In this document: piece after piece, positions 15,001 through 27,494 of the stretch
Position numbering within the stretch: position 1 is the first letter of the stretch
How the letters are laid out: the number at the start of each line of letters is the position of its first letter
From: Solea solea
Taxonomy: Eukaryota; Chordata; Actinopteri; Pleuronectiformes; Soleidae
Length of the DNA: 64,000 bases
Assembly: GCF_958295425.1 (NCBI RefSeq)
Contig: NC_081144.1
Location: forward strand, 27,033,827 to 27,097,826
Direction: 5' to 3'
The notes under the pieces: generated by a model
Seen by the model: the letters and a program-made list of their open reading frames with translations, nothing else
What the model was told of the DNA's origin: nothing
Databases searched by the model: none
Position numbers and translations under genes: made by a program

Positions 15001-16065
15001 GCCTACTGTGGTGTTTGATCATGTTGGGCTTGTGGTCTGCTCTACTGCAGAACTAAAATGCAAAACACAAACTAAATGATACAAAACATTTAAAATGGGT
15101 TTTCCTCACTAAACTTCAAACACCTTAAACATTTACTCTCCTTAAATGCGTCAAATCCCAAAAATCCCACATTTCAACAACAAAAAACGGCCGCAACTGT
15201 GCGGATATTATTACAGTGGTTCACTGTCACTTTAATTCTGATTTGTCTTGAATAGATGGATAAAGACTGATTTTCGTATTTGATGAAAACGTTTTTATTG
15301 TTGTTGGGAATCAGCTCATTCAAGATGGAGTCACATGCATCTTGGATGGAGAACACACGATCCCTTATCTTCTCCTCTGTTCTTCCCTGCCCTTCTGGGT
15401 GCAGGAAGGACACATACGTCAGCTCTTCAACTGAAGACCCTTCAGCACAGAGCTAAACAAGGTTCCAGCAGCAAAAGAACCCTTTCACAGCAGCCTGCTA
15501 TCCTCCCATCAGAGGCAGCGACACCAGAGCCTGCCTCAGGATCAACCAACGATCCAGAGCCAGGTTAGCTCCAACTAGCTAACTTTGTAAGGAGGAACCT
15601 GAGCCACAGACACCAGAAACACAGTCAACCATCTACTGTTCCTGGACCAACAGACAGAACCTCAAAAGGACCCTTTTGCATCTTTTAAGGACTTGGTAAC
15701 GTAACTGGGCCTAGCATAGCATTACACTACTTGGCTAAGCATAGATGAAATGTTGTACTGAGTTTACTTGCTCACACAAAGTGTTGTTGCAATGTCTAGA
15801 TTAAGGTTAATATGATGTTAGTGATGTCCATGCTTCTTAGCTCTCAGCTGTAGATGTCCATGCTTCTAACCTCTCATCTAACCTGATTTAACCTCACTTT
15901 ACAAAAGTGGTTAACAAAGAAACACAGCAGCCATGTGCTCAAGAAGCCATCTTTGATTCCGCCATCTTGTTGTAGTTTCTTTGTCAACCGCCATCTTGAT
16001 TTGTAGTCTACCTCTATCTGACTTGACCATTTGACCTGTACACACACAGACTCCCTCTCTCGCTC

Positions 16066-16070
<5 letters not shown>
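15001..16070. other. Intergenic DNA with unclassified repeat-like segment
   Basis: A possible short plus-strand frame at 15335-15568 (77 codons) has no recognised homology. From about 15690 there are duplicated motifs: GATGTCCATGCTTCT twice (15824 and 15853) and CCGCCATCTTG twice (15959 and 15988). With an AATAAATG at about 16171, this could be part of an old retroelement end, but no terminal repeats were confirmed. Confidence 0.35.

Positions 16071-16116
<46 letters not shown>
16071..16116. repeat. (CA)n microsatellite
   Basis: About 23 uninterrupted CA units, directly after a CT-rich run. Confidence 0.97.
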
Positions 16117-16120
<4 letters not shown>

Positions 16121-17671
16121 ATAGTTACATTTAGTAGATATTCTTGTTCAAATCTTTGATGTCTTTTTAATAAATGTTTTATAAAATATACAGTCTGGTC
16201 TGATTAATATTGCCAAGAAATTAATTATTCCATAATTAATTAATTATTAATATTCTAAATTCATAACCAATCACGCTCCTAATCCCAACATTGTGATATA
16301 TTATTGCAGTTGATGAAATGATTAGAAAAAGCTGAGGTTGTAAAAGTTTCTATCAAGTCAGTGACGAGAGGAATTCTATAAAATACTCATTTATTCATCT
16401 GTGTTTGTGTCACAATGGTATTTAAGACGGGACACAGTGTTTCAGGACCTGCGTGACATTATTGATTCATTATCTGGTGATCGTATCCAAAACGATCGTC
16501 ACCACAGATCTGACAGGGAATACATCGTTGTTATTATTATTTTTACATGTTCTTATATTCACAATCTAGTCACTGAGTCTCTGGGACAAACATGAAGGAG
16601 ATGAAGTTAAAACTGCGAGGTGAGGTAACTATTTAAATAGCAAATATGATGATGTCAGTGGAGCAGTGGTAAGTGAGGAGCTCATTTGCAAAAAGCAAAT
16701 TCTCTTTCCTTTTTTAAGTTTTATTTGTAGGATACGTCTGCCGATGTATCCAACCTCAGTTTACAGCATAGAACAGTATAAAAATGCTTACTTTGCTGAA
16801 ATAAGTATTTTGAATGGGTTACTTATACATTCAGTCGTCTGCAGTTCAGTCAGACTTTTCTTTTCTTTTACATATGTAAAATGTGATCGACCTCATGGTC
16901 TAATTCAAAGAGAGACATGAACGTGCATTTACCAGGAGAAATTACACCTGGCTTGACCAAGCCTCGACTGCTCATCCTGGTGTGATGTTCGTGCAACGGA
17001 CTAAGCCGGGGTAAACTTAGGTTAAGTTAGGTTAAGACTGGCTTTTTCCGATATCCTGCATATCTTCATTTTACTTTCATGCAACAGACCCCCGAACAGA
17101 CAGGACTAAAACATCATGACACAAACAAAACACAGGTGAATCACATTAGAACAGGACACACGATCAACAGGGAGGACAGGACAAGAAGTCAAAATAAAAC
17201 AGGAAACAAAGAACCAAAAACAGAAAGAGCAACAAAGAAAACTGCCTAAACCAAAAGCACCTGGATTAATCCAGTGATTGTGACATCGTCACAGTGGGCC
17301 TAATGGCTGACAGAAGACAAGAAACACCAAAAGCCCAAAGCCATGGCTGGGCAGCCTGGAAAAACCCAAAAGGGCACTAAAACACTTGTGTGACCGAAGA
17401 CTGGCAGCGTGCTGGAGTGATGAGTCATGGGAACCAGGTGTGCCAACCTTGAATAATAGCATGTTCTCCTAACCACTGTAGTAATGGCTCTTTGTTAATA
17501 ATAAATAGTGATATGATTAATTAACGTGAACAACTCCGGCTGTAACAGACGTAGAGGCATAAAAAATGTAATATCCCAGCAAATAACACAATGCCCTATT
17601 TTTGAATGAATGAATGCATCAATTTACAAGACAAAATCACAGAGGACAGGTTCACTGACATGATTGCATGC

Positions 17672-17706
<35 letters not shown>

Positions 17707-18265
17707 CACATCCTTCACTCTGCCTAAGCTGCTTTGTGTGGTAAATTTAGCTCATTATATTTCAACAGGACAACGTGGGTGAGGAAGACAGAAAAGTAGG
17801 ACACGGACATCATTTCTCACCAATACACACACACACACACTCAGCATCTCTTAATCAAGAGCAGTCCTCACGCACAAAGCCTGACTTTGTGTGTGAGTGT
17901 GTAATAAAGACCTGGGAGGATTAATGATTTATTAATTACTGTATCCTTTTGAAACAATGCAGTGTCCTTGTGAAAGGACAACAGTAAAGTGCTGAAGGCC
18001 TTGGGTAAAGACTGCAGCCCAAATCGGATTTCTAAGCATATTCGAATTCAGAATCTGATCTTCCTGACCGACTGTTCACATATTGCAAATGATCAGGTCT
18101 GATGTCTGCTTGTGTCCATGTTGACATTGTCTAGTCACGTCTTCCACATGGATTTCTATAGTTATAGGCCACACCCTGGAAAACAAGTACTCCAAAGAAA
18201 ATAAACTAAATGGACAACAGAAATCTGTACCTACCTGTCCCAAATGGTCATGTGGAGCCACCGTG
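16117..18265. other. Intergenic DNA, no gene seen
   Basis: Contains (CA)n at 17672-17704 and a short CA run at 17826-17840. An A-rich segment at 17090-17280 looks like a transposon fragment (AACAGGAAACAAAGAACC) but was not classified. Confidence 0.5.
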
Positions 18266-18269
18266 CTAA

Positions 18270-18470
18270 TTTTCTCAAGTCAACTCGAAGGTTGTGGGTC
18301 AAATTCCCGGCTCCCCTCTACATGCTGATATATTGTTGGGCATGCTGCTCATAGATGTGCTGTATGAAAGTGTGAGTGAATGGGTGAAAATGGGTGAATG
18401 GCAAAACTGTAGTGTAAAGCAGCTGGTCATCAAGACTAGAAAAGTGCTATATAAACACACACCATATATT
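18270..18470 (+). repeat. Dispersed fish repeat (GTCATCAAGACTAGAAAAG type)
   Basis: The head resembles a tRNA-like promoter remnant (GAAGGTTGTGGGTCAAATTCC) and the tail is TGTAAAGCAGCTGGTCATCA then AGACTAGAAAAGTGCTATAT. The same family occurs reversed at 42.3-42.56 kb and, with a related head and tail, at 47.37-47.59 kb. Probably a SINE or non-autonomous DNA element. Confidence 0.6.
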
Positions 18471-18745
18471 ATTATATCTATATTAGTACATTATGTCATT
18501 CTATCCTTCGTGGCCGGACAACAGCAGTCGACAGTCATTTGGCTGCATACGAAGGAATACACATACAATTAAAATGGTACAGCCTATTTTTACAAACTCC
18601 TGAGGATCCAGCCCAGCAGCTGCAGGCTGAATCCAATTAGAATGATCCAATTAGAAGAATATACGATTTTGACCACAGGTAACACCACAAATAATTCATA
18701 AATCTACAATAAATATTGACATAAAACCTCATACCAAATGTAAAT

Positions 18746-20966
18746 TATTACTGTGACTGCTGCTTATTACTGTGACTACTGCTTATAACTGTGACTGCTG
18801 CTTATTACTGCTACTGCTGCTATTACTGTTACTGCTGCTTATAACTGTGACTGCTGCTTATTACTGTTACTGCTGCTTATTACTGCTACTTATTACTGCT
18901 ACTGCTGCTTATTACTGATTCTTATTACTGCTACTGCTTATTACTGCTACTGCTGCTGCTTATTACTGTTACTGCTGCTATATTACTGCTACTGCTGCTA
19001 TATGCTGCTTCTGCTGCTATATTACTGTTACTGCTGCTTATTACTGCTACTGCTGCTTATTACTGCTTCTGCTGCTATATTACTGTTACTGCTGCTTATT
19101 ACTGCTACTGCTGCTTATTACTGTTACCGGTGCTTATTACTGTTAATGCTGCTTATTACTGCGACTGCTGCTTATTACTGTGACTGCTGCTTATTACTGT
19201 GACTACTGCTTATAACTGTGACTGCTGCTTATTACTGTGACTACTGCTTATAACTGTCACTGCTGCTTATTACTGCTACTGCTGCTTATTACTACCGGTG
19301 CTTATTACTGTTACTGCTGCTTATTACTGGGACTGCTGCTTATTACTGTGACTGCTGCTTATTACTGTGACTACTGCTTATAACTGTGACTGCTGCTTAT
19401 TACTGTGACTACTGCTTATAACTGTGACTGCTGCTTATTACTGCTACTGCTGCTTATTACTGCTGCTGCTTATTACTGTTACTGCTGCTTATTACTGTGA
19501 CTGCTGCTTATTACTGTGACTACTGCTTATAACTGTGACTGCTACTTATTACTGTTACTGCTGCTTATTACTGCTACTGCTGCTATATTACTGTTACTGC
19601 TGCTTATTACTGCTACTGCTGCTTATTACTGTTACCGGTGCTTATTACTGTTACTGCTGCTTATTACTGTGACTGCTGCTTATTACTGTGACTACTGCTT
19701 ATAACTGTGACTGCTGCTTATTACTGCTACTGCTGCTTATTACTGCTGCTGCTGCTATGACTGTTACTGCTGCTTAATACTGCTACTGCTGCTTATTACT
19801 GTGACTGCTGCTTATTACTGTGACTACTGATTATAACTGTGACTGCTGCTTATTACTGCTACTGCTGCTTATTACTGCTGCTGCTGCTATTACTGTTACT
19901 GCTGCTTATTACTGTGACTACTGCTTATAACTGTTACTGCTGCTTATTACTGTTACTGCTGCTTATTACTGTTACTGCTGCTTATTACTGCTGCGTATTA
20001 CTGTTACTGCTGCTTATTACTGCTACTTATCACTGCTACTGCTGCTTATTACTGATTCTTATTACTGCTACTGCTTATTACTGCTACGCTGCTTATTACT
20101 GTTACTGCTGCTGCTTATTACTGTTACTGCTGCTATATTACTGCTACTGCTGCTATATGCTGCTTCTGCTGCTATATTACTGTTACTGCTGCTTATTACT
20201 GCTACTGCTGCCTATTACTGCTTCTGCTGCTATATTACTGTTACTGCTGTTTATTACTGCTACTGCTGCTTATTACTGTTACCGGTGCTTATTACTGTTA
20301 CTGCTGCTTATTACTGCTACTGCTGCTTATTACTGTGACTGCTGCTTATTACTGTGACTACTGCTTATAACTGTAATTGCTGCTTATTACTGTGACTACT
20401 GCTTATAACTGTGACTGATGCTTATTACTGCTACTGCTGCTTATTACTGCTGCTGCTTATTACTGTTACTGCTGCTTATTACTGTGACTGCTGCTTATTA
20501 CTGTTACTGCAGCTGCTTTTTACTGTTACTGCTGCTAAATTACTGCTACTGCTGTTATATTACTGTTACTGCTGCTTATTACTGTTACTGCTGCTTATTA
20601 CTGTTACCGGTGCTTATTACTGTTACTGCTGCTTATTACTGCTTCTGCTGCTTATTACTGTTACCGGTGCTTATTACTGCTACTGCTGCTTATTACTGTG
20701 ACTGCTGCTTATTACTGTTACTGCAGCTGCTTTTTACTGTTACTGCTGCTAAATTACTGCTACTGCTGTTATATTACTGTTACTGCTGCTTATTACTGTT
20801 ACTGCTGCTTATTACTGCTTCTGCTGCTTATTACTGTTACTGCTGCTTATTACTGCTACTGCTGCTATATTACTGCTTCTGCTGCTATATTTCTGTTACT
20901 GCTGCTTATTACTGTTACCGGTGCTTATTACTGTGACTGCTGCTTATTACTGTGACTGCTGCTTAG
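18746..20966. repeat. 2.2 kb CTG-rich satellite, basic unit 19 bp
   Basis: The basic unit is CTGCTGCTTATTACTGTTA with GTGAC, GCTAC and TTACC variants. Larger blocks are duplicated: TATATGCTGCTTCTGCTGCT at about 19000 and 20156, and the AAATTACTGCTACTGCTGTT block at about 20537 and 20753. The 19-bp unit is not a multiple of three and has no stops in the plus-strand frames, so Tyr/Cys/Leu-rich open frames of up to 172 codons appear; they are not genes. Confidence 0.97.
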
Positions 20967-21650
20967 AGAAGATGCATGTGTTTTCACCGTTGAATGAAGA
21001 TGGACAAGGAAAAACACACTGCAGAAGAACTAAATCATGGTGTTACAGTGCAAATCTTTGGCTGTACTTCTTCACAAAGACAGAGGCTTTTGGTCATGCT
21101 GACACTGATCTCACTTCTGTTATGCTATCTATGGAAATTCTACGGAAGAAGAAGCCACAACGTGTAGCTGCAAACTTTCTCCAGAGCTTATGAACAACAA
21201 ACAGACAGATTCTTTGGAGAGAGAGAGAGTGGCAGGACATGATAATAATTGGACACCTTGAGGAGAACAGACACAGTATTTACCTCTGAGATGATGACAT
21301 AATGCCAGCGATGAAAAGAAAGACCCTGAACTTCTCATTAACCTCCCATCTTCTTATGGGGTGAGTTTTCATTCAGTCACATACAGGGATTAAAATGTTT
21401 TTTTCATGCTAGATGCTGTCTTTTAATAATCCACTGTGTGTTTCAGAACATTCTGTGGCTACATTGTTATTAGCTCGCTCAGTATTGTCAGTAATGTCAC
21501 TGACAGCTAGACCGGGATGGGGTTGGACTATGTAAATGTGATGATACTGTCTCCTGGCTCCAAGAAGGTGTAAATATTTGAGGCTAAAATTCTGCATGAA
21601 CCATCGTCAGTTGAGTGCCTACATATGAATGGCCATATCTTCCTCAGAGA
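20967..21650. other. Intergenic DNA, no gene seen
   Basis: Unique-looking sequence with only short open frames; no recognised family. Confidence 0.5.
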
Positions 21651-21654
21651 ACAC

Positions 21655-21790
21655 CCATGCCCTCATTGATGTGAGGCAACAGTGCTAGCCCATGGACATG
21701 GGAAGAATATGCACACTCCATGCAGAAAGGCCCTCATTCAGACCGGGTTGCAAACCTGGGTCCTAGCCACTAATACCCCATGTGGCATCT
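21655..21790 (-). repeat. Dispersed-repeat fragment (same family as 22.7 and 23.1 kb)
   Basis: The reverse complement contains GGGCCTTTCTGCATGGAGTG then TGCATATTCTTCCC, matching the start of the copies at 22695 and 23120, with a GTGCTAGCC head motif. Confidence 0.7.
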
Positions 21791-22680
21791 GAGGAAAATG
21801 ACATGACAAAACATGTTTGTGAATGCAACTGTACTTGTGTGGGAAGAAACATCCTTTTCGGGAGGCACATTAGTTTTCTTCAGCCTCCAGACTGACAAAG
21901 GAGGTCCAAGTGACTGACGCTCACAAAGAGGTTTTCATCTTTTTCCACATTAAACGTCTGACAGTGGACATGATCCAGCGTCAGCTGATTGATTTTCCCT
22001 GACAGCTGAGGGTAAAAATGACATTATTGACTGAAGCTGTTATATCCTGATCCTGTTTGAATGAGACTGGTATTTAGCTGGCTTATTATGACAGAGAATG
22101 AGATTCAGAGGAGACGGCTATACAGTTTCTAACACTTATGAATGGTAAAGAAAAATAGATGAAGCATCCTGCTGATTCTCAGAGTACATTTGGATTCTTT
22201 CTCATCAGAATCATCCCTGAGGACCCAACAGGAAAAAGCTCTTTAAATGTGTAAAGATGACACAGATATCATTGTCCTCTTTATCTGCCATTCTGTGACA
22301 GAAACTTTGCCTTTGTAAAGTCTTAACTTAGCCAGATGTATATCTGTTTTGGCATTTGTTCACATTTTTGAGTTCCTTGTGCGATGAGAGAATTATTATT
22401 TTCCCCTGTGAAGAGATAAACACCACAGTGACAAAGATAAGAAACTATACAGAAATGCTGTTGATGTGACTGCACTGCACAGCATATGCCTCAAATAGTT
22501 AAATTCCAGTTTAATGTAGTTCAATCAATACATTTTCTTTAAAGATACAGTTGTGTAAGCAGGGGCAGAGGATCTGGTTATGCTGCATTAACCGTATATT
22601 ACCGTATAGTACTGGGTTTAGGAAATTATAGTACTTAGGTAATTGTAGGTATTGGATACCAAATTGACATTATACATTTT
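21791..22680. other. Intergenic DNA, no gene seen
   Basis: No open frames of interest and no recognised repeat; possible old unique sequence. Confidence 0.5.
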
Positions 22681-22694
22681 GGAACGGTTGGAAC

Positions 22695-23012
22695 AAGGGC
22701 CTTTCTGCATGGAGTTTGCATGTTCTCCCCGTGTGTGCGTGGATTCTCTCCGGGTTCTCCGGCTTCCTCCCACAGTCCAAAAACATGCAATGTGGGGATA
22801 GGTAAATTGGACACTCTAAATTGACCATAGGAGTGAGTGTGAGAGTGAATGGTTGTTTGTCTCTATCTGTGTGTGGCCCTGCGATGGACTGACGAACTGT
22901 CCAGGGTGTACCCCGCCTATCGCCCGATGTAGCTGAGATTGGCACAGCACCCCCCGCGACCCTCCGGTGGAGGATAAAGCGGTAGATGATGACTGACTGA
23001 CATTTGTCTAAT
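22695..23012 (+). repeat. Dispersed fish repeat, copy A (head missing)
   Basis: Starts at GGGCCTTTCTGCATGGAGTT and runs through TTCTCTCCGGGTTCTCCGGC to the tail GGATAAAGCGGTAGATGATG. Nearly identical to copy B at 23089-23450, but without the GGTTAGCACTCTCGCC head. The family is very common in teleosts; I do not assign it to a superfamily. Confidence 0.85.
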
Positions 23013-23054
23013 AGGGCCACAATTAGACAAATGTCTAATTGACATTTGTCTAAT
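23000..23054. repeat. Inverted ACATTTGTCTAAT repeats between the two copies
   Basis: ACATTTGTCTAAT at 23000-23012, its exact inverse at 23022-23034, and again direct at 23042-23054; a fourth direct copy ends copy B at 23438-23450. The first pair could form a 13-bp stem with a 9-base loop. Confidence 0.9.
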
Positions 23055-23088
23055 TGTTGTGGTTAATTGTGCTAACCACTACATTACA

Positions 23089-23450
23089 CGGTGGTGTAGT
23101 GGTTAGCACTCTCGCCTTGCAGCGAGAAGACAAGGGCCTTTCTGCATGGAGTTTGCATGTTCTCCCCGTGTGTGCGTGGGTTCTCTCCGGGTTCTCCGGC
23201 TTCCTCCCACAGTCCAAAAACATGCAATGTGGGGATTAGGTAAATTGGACACTCCAAATTGACCATAGGAGTGAGTGTGAGAGTGAATGGTTGTTTGTCT
23301 CTATCTGTGTGTGGCCCTGCGATGGACTGGCCAACTGTCCAGGGTGTATCCCGCCTATCGCCCGATGTAGCTGAGATTGGCACAGCACCCCCCGCGACCC
23401 TCTGGTGGAGGATAAAGCGGTAGATGATGACTGACTGACATTTGTCTAAT
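23089..23450 (+). repeat. Dispersed fish repeat, copy B (fuller length)
   Basis: Begins with a tRNA-like GTGGTGTAGTGGTTAGCACT head, then the same body and GGATAAAGCGGTAGATGATG tail as copy A. The bodies of A and B differ at only a few positions, so they arose by recent segmental duplication rather than by two independent old insertions. Confidence 0.85.
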
Positions 23451-23459
23451 AATTGCTGG

Positions 23460-24120
23460 CTCGAGGCGTGCGAGCTGCTGCGTGCCCACCCCGACACGCA
23501 CGCCTCAAGCTCGTCTCCCGTTCATTCACTGTGCAGTACTAGTTATTTTCAGCGTCAGGCTGTGGAATCAACGTGACGTGTGCAACAACCGCATCAGAGC
23601 GGTAGTTACGATAGTTACAGTGCACTCTCTGCTTAAATTGGGCGACTTCCTGTTGGGTCAAAGATGTGTCCGTAAAGGGGTTCAGGGAAGCTCCCTTGTC
23701 TCACATATCAAGTTTTGTGCTGATCAGTCAATGTATGGCAAAGTTTCATTTTGCTTCCTGTTTCGTGTGTTTCACTTCCTGTTGGAAGGACGTCTTTTGC
23801 AGACATGTTCGGGGCGGGTCTGTGGTCTCACATATAAAGTTTTAGGTGGATACAACAATCCCTGTTAGAGCAGCATGAAAAACTGTGAAATGTAACGTCA
23901 TTTGCCGCTACCAGGGGGCGCTGTTTGTCAAAATGATTATTTTTTATAAAGACGTCTTCAGGGCCGGACTATCATCAGTTCAGATCGGACCGATAATCTC
24001 TCTAAAAGTTATTCCCGAAATCGGAAAGAAACTGAAATTTGTTGTATTTTCTACCACCACCAGGAGGCGCTGTTTTCATGACCAGGAAATCACCATCTCA
24101 GTTGTACAGGGGTGGTAGAC
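23460..24120 (+). repeat. Unclassified dispersed repeat with recurring CCTGTTGG and CCACCAGGAGGCGCTGT
   Basis: Contains GGCGACTTCCTGTTGGGTC, AAGTTTTGTGCTGATCAGTC, a second CACTTCCTGTTGG and GCGCTGTTT boxes at 23928 and 24068. I recall this combination as a moderately repeated fish sequence. No coding capacity. Confidence 0.45.
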
Positions 24121-26265
24121 ACAAGGTGACTAGTCTTCTCAGTGACACCCCACTGTTTCCCAAAGCTGTGAAAGACCTACAACAGTTGGATGGACTCTAC
24201 GCCATAAACCGCCAGCTCTACAGCAGGCTGTATCCTGAGGATCTATTCCCCACATTTATGGACTTCCCATAGTGCACAAGGAAGGAGCCCCTCTTGGACC
24301 CATCATCAGCAGCATCGATTGAGTGACGTGTAAAATTGCCCCCATGAGGGTGTCAAAGACCACCCTCTGGCCTTCTTTGATAACAGAAACCTCATCAAAC
24401 CCCACCCACGTCATCAGAACCTTGCACCACCGAGCATCTAACTTACCTACAACAAAGGAACAGAAACACATCAGGGGAGCACTTAAAACCTGTGGTTAGA
24501 CAACTGAGGTGTCCATCACAGAAGACAAAGAAGACAGCCATTGTTATTCTGTATATTGCTGAAGTCTCAGAGAAACTCAGGAGGATGTTCAACAAACATT
24601 TCAAACCCTGCAACACTTTAAGACAGAAACTGATTCTTCCTCAGGACACGAACAGCATGTGGGTTTTCTTCCGACCACATTCCAAAACATGCAGATTATT
24701 CTTTGATTATTCATCTATTCATCTATCAGTCCAGGTGAAGGCCTGTGCCAAAGACAACATTTAAAAAGGAAATAAGGGTTCACAGTAGCCTGTGCAATCT
24801 TATACAGTATAGTAAAATATGGGTGAAGCCCCTGAGTGAGTGACACTGGCTTTCACAGATGATATTTGAGATTAAGTCTGCGACAGTCGTTTGTTTTTTT
24901 AATTGCATGGGCTGCTATTTCCATTGGATGCTGCTTTAGAGCTTTTATTTTTAGTTTGGGTCAGTGTCTTCTCTCAGTATCACAGTAGGTGATTTGTCTA
25001 AGGTGCTGATGAAGGCAAAAATCTGTACCACCGCTTCCTTCCTGTGCATCTGTGTTCGTGTTGTTCTTCTCATTCTGTTTGTCTCCGAAGCTCGAGCCTC
25101 AGTGAACAACTACAGAGCAACAAACAACGCAGGGATGTGTTAAAATGACATTAGCAGCTCCTTGATTTAGACTCAGCTGGTGAAGCCTGATAATCCAAAT
25201 GTTCCTGTCTCTCATCTACCAATGACAGATGCACACGAGTCACTCAGTGTTTGCTCACACATCAGCACAGATATATGTCATCATGAGGTAAAGATGCTAA
25301 TTTAGAATCTACATGTGTGTTGATTTAAACTGACCTCTGTCTGAAGAGAAAAGTGTATGTGCCACGTATCGTTACACGTGTTCTTATTCAACCTCGTGTG
25401 TGTCTTTGTTTGAAGGTCTATGGTGGGTTTACTTGAACGCCACCGGCTTTTGCAGTTGAGCTCACATGTCGGACCGAAACCAAAACGACGGTGACAGCCA
25501 ATGCCAGCAAGCTCTCCTGTGCCTATAGCTGTTCCCAATGAAAACAGACCAGCAATAAGTATAATGTACAGTATGTATCTATCACACTGAACTGGACAGC
25601 AGCAAAAGTGAAAGGGAAGATCTACAAGACAGTAGTGACACGTGCTGGGATGTATCACATGGAGACAGTTGCATTGTCTAAAAGACAGGAGATGCTCCAG
25701 GGTGGACATGATTAGACATGAGCATATTTGAGATTGTTGGCCGACTGTGTACAGTGCCTTGTGATTTGCTGCTATACAAATAAATGAGCTTGAGGTTGAG
25801 AGTCAAGGATGGTTTTGTCATGTGCAGAGGAAGGATAGTACATTTGGAAACGTTCAGCAGAAATATGGATTAATAATAGCAACAGAAATACAATAATAAT
25901 AGTGTGTGTAATGTCAACGCTGTCCTGTCAATCATTTTGTATCTTGTATAAATAACGACATAAATGTTTGACTTTATACAATCAGCACTGCTGTTCTAGA
26001 AATATAAAATATACAGTATACATATAATGTGGATTTGGTGAATGCTTCCATAATTGTTGGCTTGTGATGACTTTGATGACTGTGGTGGTTCTGGATGTTC
26101 TGGTGATTTCCTCACGAGTTGATGTGGAGTAAAATTGAGCGAACTGTGCTGGGTGATGGACTCTGAGGTGAAAGGCGACAAATGGTCTTACATAAAACTT
26201 TGTCTCTCCAGATTCTCCAGCTTTAAAGCCAAAATTCTGCCACTCCTTATTACTAACTAAGCTCG
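24121..26265. other. Intergenic DNA, no gene seen
   Basis: Positions 24655-24725 hold a fragment of the 22.7 kb family (TGTGGGTTTTCTTCCGACCA). The weak open frames at 24256-24471 and 24492-24764 were not recognised. The rest has no recognised content. Confidence 0.45.
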
Positions 26266-26350
26266 TGGATATATGATATTGTAAAAGATATTGTCAATAA
26301 CGACAAATATCGTGATATATGATAATATCTAATATTGGCCCAAGCCTATT
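26266..26350. repeat. hAT-like repeat fragment
   Basis: ATATCGTGATATATGATAAT followed by GGCCCAAGCCTA, similar to the GATATT-rich ends of the hAT element at 52.07 kb. Confidence 0.45.
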
Positions 26351-26454
26351 CCCTGCTACTGTAAATATTTCTGAAGTTAATGTTTGTTGCCTGACATTTA
26401 TGAGGCTGAACTTTAAACATTAGACTTTATCTTATTATTAGTTTTTTGTCCAAA

Positions 26455-26750
26455 GTGGCCAACAGTGGATTAGTGGTAGAGGTAAGTAGGTATTTCAAGT
26501 GGGAGGTCAAGGGTTTGATGGCCTGCTCCACCTGTATACTTGTAGACACAACCTAAATGACCTAATTCCCACTTGGGTTACTACTAACAGTAATCCTGGG
26601 GCCAGTCCCAAGCCTGGATAATTGTAGAAAGGCACCCACCATAATAATCTCTGCTAAATCAACAATACAATGGGAAATCAACAATGGGAAAACAATCCTT
26701 GCTGCAACCGCTAACAAGGAGCAGCTAAAAGAAGAAGAAGAGAAAAAAAG
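26455..26750 (+). repeat. Dispersed repeat ending in (AAG)n
   Basis: Head GTGGATTAGTGGTAGAGGTA, body CCAGTCCCAAGCCTGGATAA, tail GGAGCAGCTAAAAGAAGAAG. The same family is seen at 28200-28445 (GCCAAACCCCGATAAATGGG). Probably a SINE-like or non-autonomous element. Confidence 0.6.
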
Positions 26751-27360
26751 ACATAATCAAAGACCTCAATGTGCCTCACTGCTAACTTATTTAGAGTCGA
26801 CTCTGGTCTGATTTTAGCATATTCTCCAAAGCTCCAAAGGACAGTTTGAGGGTGAAAGCTTGGCTTTAGGGTGTCGAGTTATATATAGGTCTAGGTTTGG
26901 GTTGGATTTGTGCTGTAGGCATTCAGGCCAAGGTTCTAAGGAATCATTATCTGGTCTATGAGGGTCCTCATAGACCAGTGGTCTGCAACCTTTAGTATCA
27001 CAAGAGCCATTTTTGCTCCTTTCCATGGAAATAAAATAAATCTGGAGCCATAAAATGAAGATAACATCAAGTATAAAGTTAATGTCGATATACTACGTAT
27101 AAAATAACTATAGTTTGTTGCATTTATGAAAAAAAGACATTTCACAGCTGTATTTACCTGTTAACAAAGGAGAAAACGAACAATGCTGTACACTGAGAGG
27201 TGGAATCTTCCCTCCACAGTTCTTCCAGTGAGTTCCTGCAGGTTGTATACTAAGGAGTGTATTACACTGTGATGTACCCTACACATCGCAGCTCTTGAAC
27301 TCAGTCAAAATGAATGAAAGTCAATTTGAAACTGTAAAACAATAGCTGTGTGAAACATGC
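26751..27360. other. Intergenic DNA with one short repeat fragment
   Basis: Positions 26968-27060 (GTGGTCTGCAACCTTTAGTA then AGAGCCATTTTTGCTCC) match a common fish repeat. An inverted GGTCTATGAGGGTCC / CATAGACC arrangement at 26952-26975 forms a small hairpin. No gene. Confidence 0.45.
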
Positions 27361-27394
27361 GTGTGTGTGTGTGTGTGTGTGCGTGTGTGTGTGT
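27361..27394. repeat. (GT)n microsatellite
   Basis: GT run with one GC interruption. A short (CA)n follows at 27475-27494. Confidence 0.95.
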
Positions 27395-27494
27395 TGTGCA
27401 CTCATTTGCATAAAGGTGTGTGGAATACGAATTGCTTTCCACCCCTGCCTCCTTGCATATACCTGCATGTAAATACACACACACACACACACAC

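Noticed and set aside
15874..16113. Cys-Val repeats on the minus strand
   Set aside because: Translation of a (CA)n microsatellite.
15690..16190. Possible retroelement LTR (paired CCGCCATCTTG motifs, AATAAA-like signal)
   Set aside because: No matching second LTR, primer-binding site or coding region was found, so it was left unclassified.
19002..20955. Tyr/Cys/Leu-rich open frames resembling membrane proteins
   Set aside because: Product of the 19-bp CTG-rich satellite, open in several frames.
23089..23130. tRNA gene suggested by GTGGTGTAGTGGTTAGCAC
   Set aside because: Only an A-box-like head; no cloverleaf follows, and the sequence continues into a dispersed repeat body.
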